Shown here piece by piece: positions 61,662 through 64,000 of a stretch of 64,000 bases of DNA. The stretch lies in assembly GCA_009869945.1 (NCBI GenBank), contig WIXG01000272.1, positions 46,424 through 110,423 on the forward strand. Reading direction: 5' to 3'. The notes under the pieces were generated by a model. That model was not told the origin of the DNA. It was given only the letters and a program-made list of their open reading frames with translations, and searched no databases. Each line of letters begins with the position of its first letter. The stretch's first letter is position 1. This stretch comes from Mesaphorura yosii. Taxonomy: Eukaryota > Arthropoda > Collembola > Poduromorpha > Tullbergiidae. Made by a program: the position numbers and the translations under genes.

Positions 61662-63130
61662 ATGCCGAAAGTTGTCATTAGTGCCAACAAACGAGTTCGG
61701 GAATTCCCCAATGTAGGTTTAGAGATGCGAAATGGAAAATTGTGGTGCAAATATTGTGACGAAGAAATTGCCTTCGAGAAGAAATCTGTCATCGAAATGC
61801 ATCTTCAATCGATTAAGCATGGAAAAAGCAAGCTTTCTTTGGATCAGGCACTTGCCAATCAGCCATTGATCAATGTAACTGAGAATAGGTGGCAAGCTAT
61901 GGTAGAAGCTTTCACGTCATCTGGAATCGCACTTAGTGCATTTAAGAATACTAATCCTGTACGTGAGTGGATGGTTCGGAATGTCAAAGCCGGCGAAGCA
62001 ATGCCATCACACATTTTTCTGAGACGGATCTTAGTTCGATCTGGAATCCAAGATCGCCAAGAGAGTATTGAATTTCTGAGGTAAATTCTATTGAAGATCA
62101 AAAATTTGATATTTAAGGTTAGCTAACCTACGAATTTTCTACACAGAAATAAACCAGTTGTGATTATGGCCGACGAGTCGATTGATATTAAAAATCGAAA
62201 GATTTTAAATATACTGGGAAAGCCACTGGAGCCGAAGTTAAACTTCAGACTCATTTCTTCTCAAGTTGTTACAACATGTAATGCAATCACAGTGGCCAAC
62301 CAGATCGACAAAGCTTTGTCGGAGAATTTTGTGGATAAGACCAACGTCCTAGCATTTATCTCCGACAATACTCCTTACATGTGCATAAAAGTTGCGAAAC
62401 AGCCGGTTTACTTCGAGATTCAACTGAATCATATCACGATTTTATTTTTTACAGGATGCTGCATTCTACATGCTGGGCCCATATTCTCCATTTAGTATCA
62501 GAGGAACTGCGACTTTCAATGCCTGAAGCAGATAAATTTATTTCATCCATGAAGGCAGCACTAACTAAGGCTCCAGCTAGGCGTAATGCTTTGCTAGAGG
62601 TTCTGAAAGAACTGGACTGTCATCAAGTACTTCCTCCAGTCCCAGTTTTGACCAGAGGGACTACATGGGTCGCAGCTGCGGACTATTATTGGCGCAATTT
62701 CGACGCGACTTGCGAATTTATAAACCGGACAGCTGCCGACAGCGCAGCAATGAGAAATCTGCAAAATATTGTTCAGGATATCGACATGGCTCAACAACTT
62801 GAACGCCTCAGCAAGGTTTTTCAAGGAATCGAAGCTTCGATCTTGGCTTTGCAAAATGATCACTCGCCGGCATCCTCTCTTTGGCTGAACCTCAGCGCAT
62901 GTGAGCAGCTCCTAAAACAATGTGGACTAGCATCCGAGAAGTTGAAGCTATATTTCCATGACGAAAAGCATCCGGCCCTCGCATTTTGGAAAGATGTCAA
63001 TGCCTTGGACCCTAGACGGGCTGCAGAATATGTCAAAAATCACGAAATACCGAAATCATTGCAGATTCTTGGAGTGCCGCGTACCATTAGCAGAGATCAT
63101 AAAATAAACCGTGTCCAACCGTGGGCTAGC
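61662..63130 (+). mobile_element. Truncated BED-finger / hAT-family transposase gene
   Basis: Exon 1 (61662-62080) encodes a BED-like C2H2 finger (CKYC...HLQSIKH) in a CGGBP1-like context. It is spliced (GTAAAT donor, CTACACAG acceptor at 62,146) to an exon in frame from 62,147 with the hAT catalytic blocks MADESIDI (first Asp) and FISDNTPYM (second Asp). The frame is then lost, and resumes in another phase at about 62,450 with HSTCWAHILHL (the hAT C-x2-H motif), a helical region and KLYFHDEKHPAL. A polypyrimidine-TTTTTACAG acceptor at about 62,454 suggests a second intron; a frameshift is the alternative. The C-terminal hAT dimerisation domain is missing because the frame meets the adjoining Tc1 element. 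It is probably dead or a domesticated fragment. The true right edge is uncertain (about 63,070-63,130). Confidence 0.65.
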
Positions 63131-64000
63131 CTACTGATTGTTGGAATCTAGAAGGGCCTGCCTGACTCCTTTGTAGCCCGTAGCCCGCAAAAGTTTCCAA
63201 GCATGTCTCATTACACCTTTTCCTGACTCCTTCCCCACAACTTTGCTGATCCAGATAGTACGAAAGCTTCGCAAACGCTTAGCTGGGTTTCTTCGAGCAC
63301 TATATTTTGATTTGCAAAGAGTCCAGAATTTCTCGATTCCGCGGAGTTGAGGCACATTGGGAGCATTATCTTTTTTCTTGACGAAATCCACTTTTTCGGC
63401 TTCGAGGAACTCCGTGACGACTTTCGCATAATGTGAGGTTGCCATGTCCGGCCAAAACAAAATATCTTCCATTTTATAATGCTCGCGTATGAAGGGCATT
63501 AATCGTTTTTTCACACATTCATTCTAGTACATGTTTGCGTTGATAGTGCCTTCAGTAATGAATGGGTTGCTCACATTTCCATTCTCGTCCATTGCTTGCC
63601 AAACCAAGAATTTCGTAGAGAATTTGCTTTTAAATTTAAATTTATGCTCAAATTTGATGCTATTAGGATCAGTACTGTGGAAAAATTTCCTTCCTGGCAC
63701 TTCTAGTGGGTCACACGGCACATAACTCTCATCGTCAATGATGAGCACTTTGCTCAGGCATTTCTTGTAGATTTTTCGAGCTGATGTTTTGGACCTAGCT
63801 TCTTGCTCCTGAGTTTGCTTTGGTACTGCACTCCGTACCCTCGCCTTCATGCCCAGTTTCTTTAGTTTTATGTGGTTCACAGTTGATTTGGGTAAGTTCA
63901 ATTGTTTGGCCACAAGGCGGACAGAAGTGTTGGGATTCTTGTCAAACTTCGACTTAACTTTGCGAATGTTCCTTGTCGATGACTGGATTGGTGGACGACC
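63131..64000 (-). mobile_element. Tc1/mariner-type transposase with in-frame TAG, cut by the window edge
   Basis: Minus-strand frame open from the window edge, with a helix-turn-helix (NTSVRLVAKQLNLPKSTVNHI), then IIDDESYV (first catalytic Asp), VWQAMDENG, TAG at 63,526-63,524, then the same frame: FWPDMATSHY (second Asp) and NVPQLRGIEKFW (Glu). Counting residues gives 37 between the second Asp and the Glu, a DD37E spacing. It ends at TAG 63,131. The N-terminus lies beyond the window. The TAG falls between two conserved blocks, so the copy is inactive. The terminal repeat should lie below 63,131 but its boundary with the hAT remnant was not resolved. Confidence 0.8.

Noticed and set aside
1-64000. 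CRISPR arrays, operons, rRNA or tRNA clusters
   Set aside because: None seen; the window is animal nuclear DNA.

Overview
This is eukaryotic, animal nuclear DNA with spliced genes. The introns are short (about 80 to 600 bases) with clean GT/AG ends, and poly(A) signals and metazoan-only gene families are present. The gene set (an echinoid-type cell adhesion protein, a divergent ionotropic receptor, F-box/LRR, hAT and Tc1/mariner elements) points to an arthropod. A non-model hexapod such as a springtail would fit, but the sequence does not settle the species.

Layout. Bases 1-35,879 hold no coding sequence I can support. They directly precede a splice acceptor two bases before the first coding exon of echinoid, so much of this stretch may be a 5' intron or distal regulatory DNA of that gene. 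It is filled with micro-repeats of 5-bp period and recurrent GCGTACGC palindromes. From 35,882 the window becomes gene-dense: echinoid (+, four coding exons, 1251 aa, C-terminal EIIV); an unrecognised two-exon gene (+, 334 aa); an MCFD2-like EF-hand gene (-) with two phase-compatible terminal exons; an unrecognised single-exon Gln/Gly-rich membrane protein (+); a small DnaJ-type Cys-motif gene (-) with an in-frame TGA exactly at a motif cysteine; ZC2HC1 (+); the farnesyl/geranylgeranyltransferase alpha subunit FNTA (+, six exons); and an F-box/LRR gene (-) whose 3' end converges on FNTA.

From 55.6 kb the window is more dynamic. A divergent ionotropic receptor has a single in-frame TAG and is followed by a badly decayed tandem copy. 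Then come two non-autonomous hAT-like elements with near-perfect 8-bp target duplications, a truncated BED-finger/hAT transposase, and a nonsense-bearing DD37E-spaced Tc1/mariner transposase that runs off the right edge.

The genes are mostly unrelated housekeeping, adhesion or orphan genes. Cooperation is visible only in arrangement: convergent pairs with touching or overlapping 3' ends, the head-to-head pair MCFD2/46347 gene, and the tandem receptor duplication. The points most worth a second look are the TGA-for-Cys position at 47,594-47,596, the alternative MCFD2 terminal exons, and the lone TAG in the receptor.
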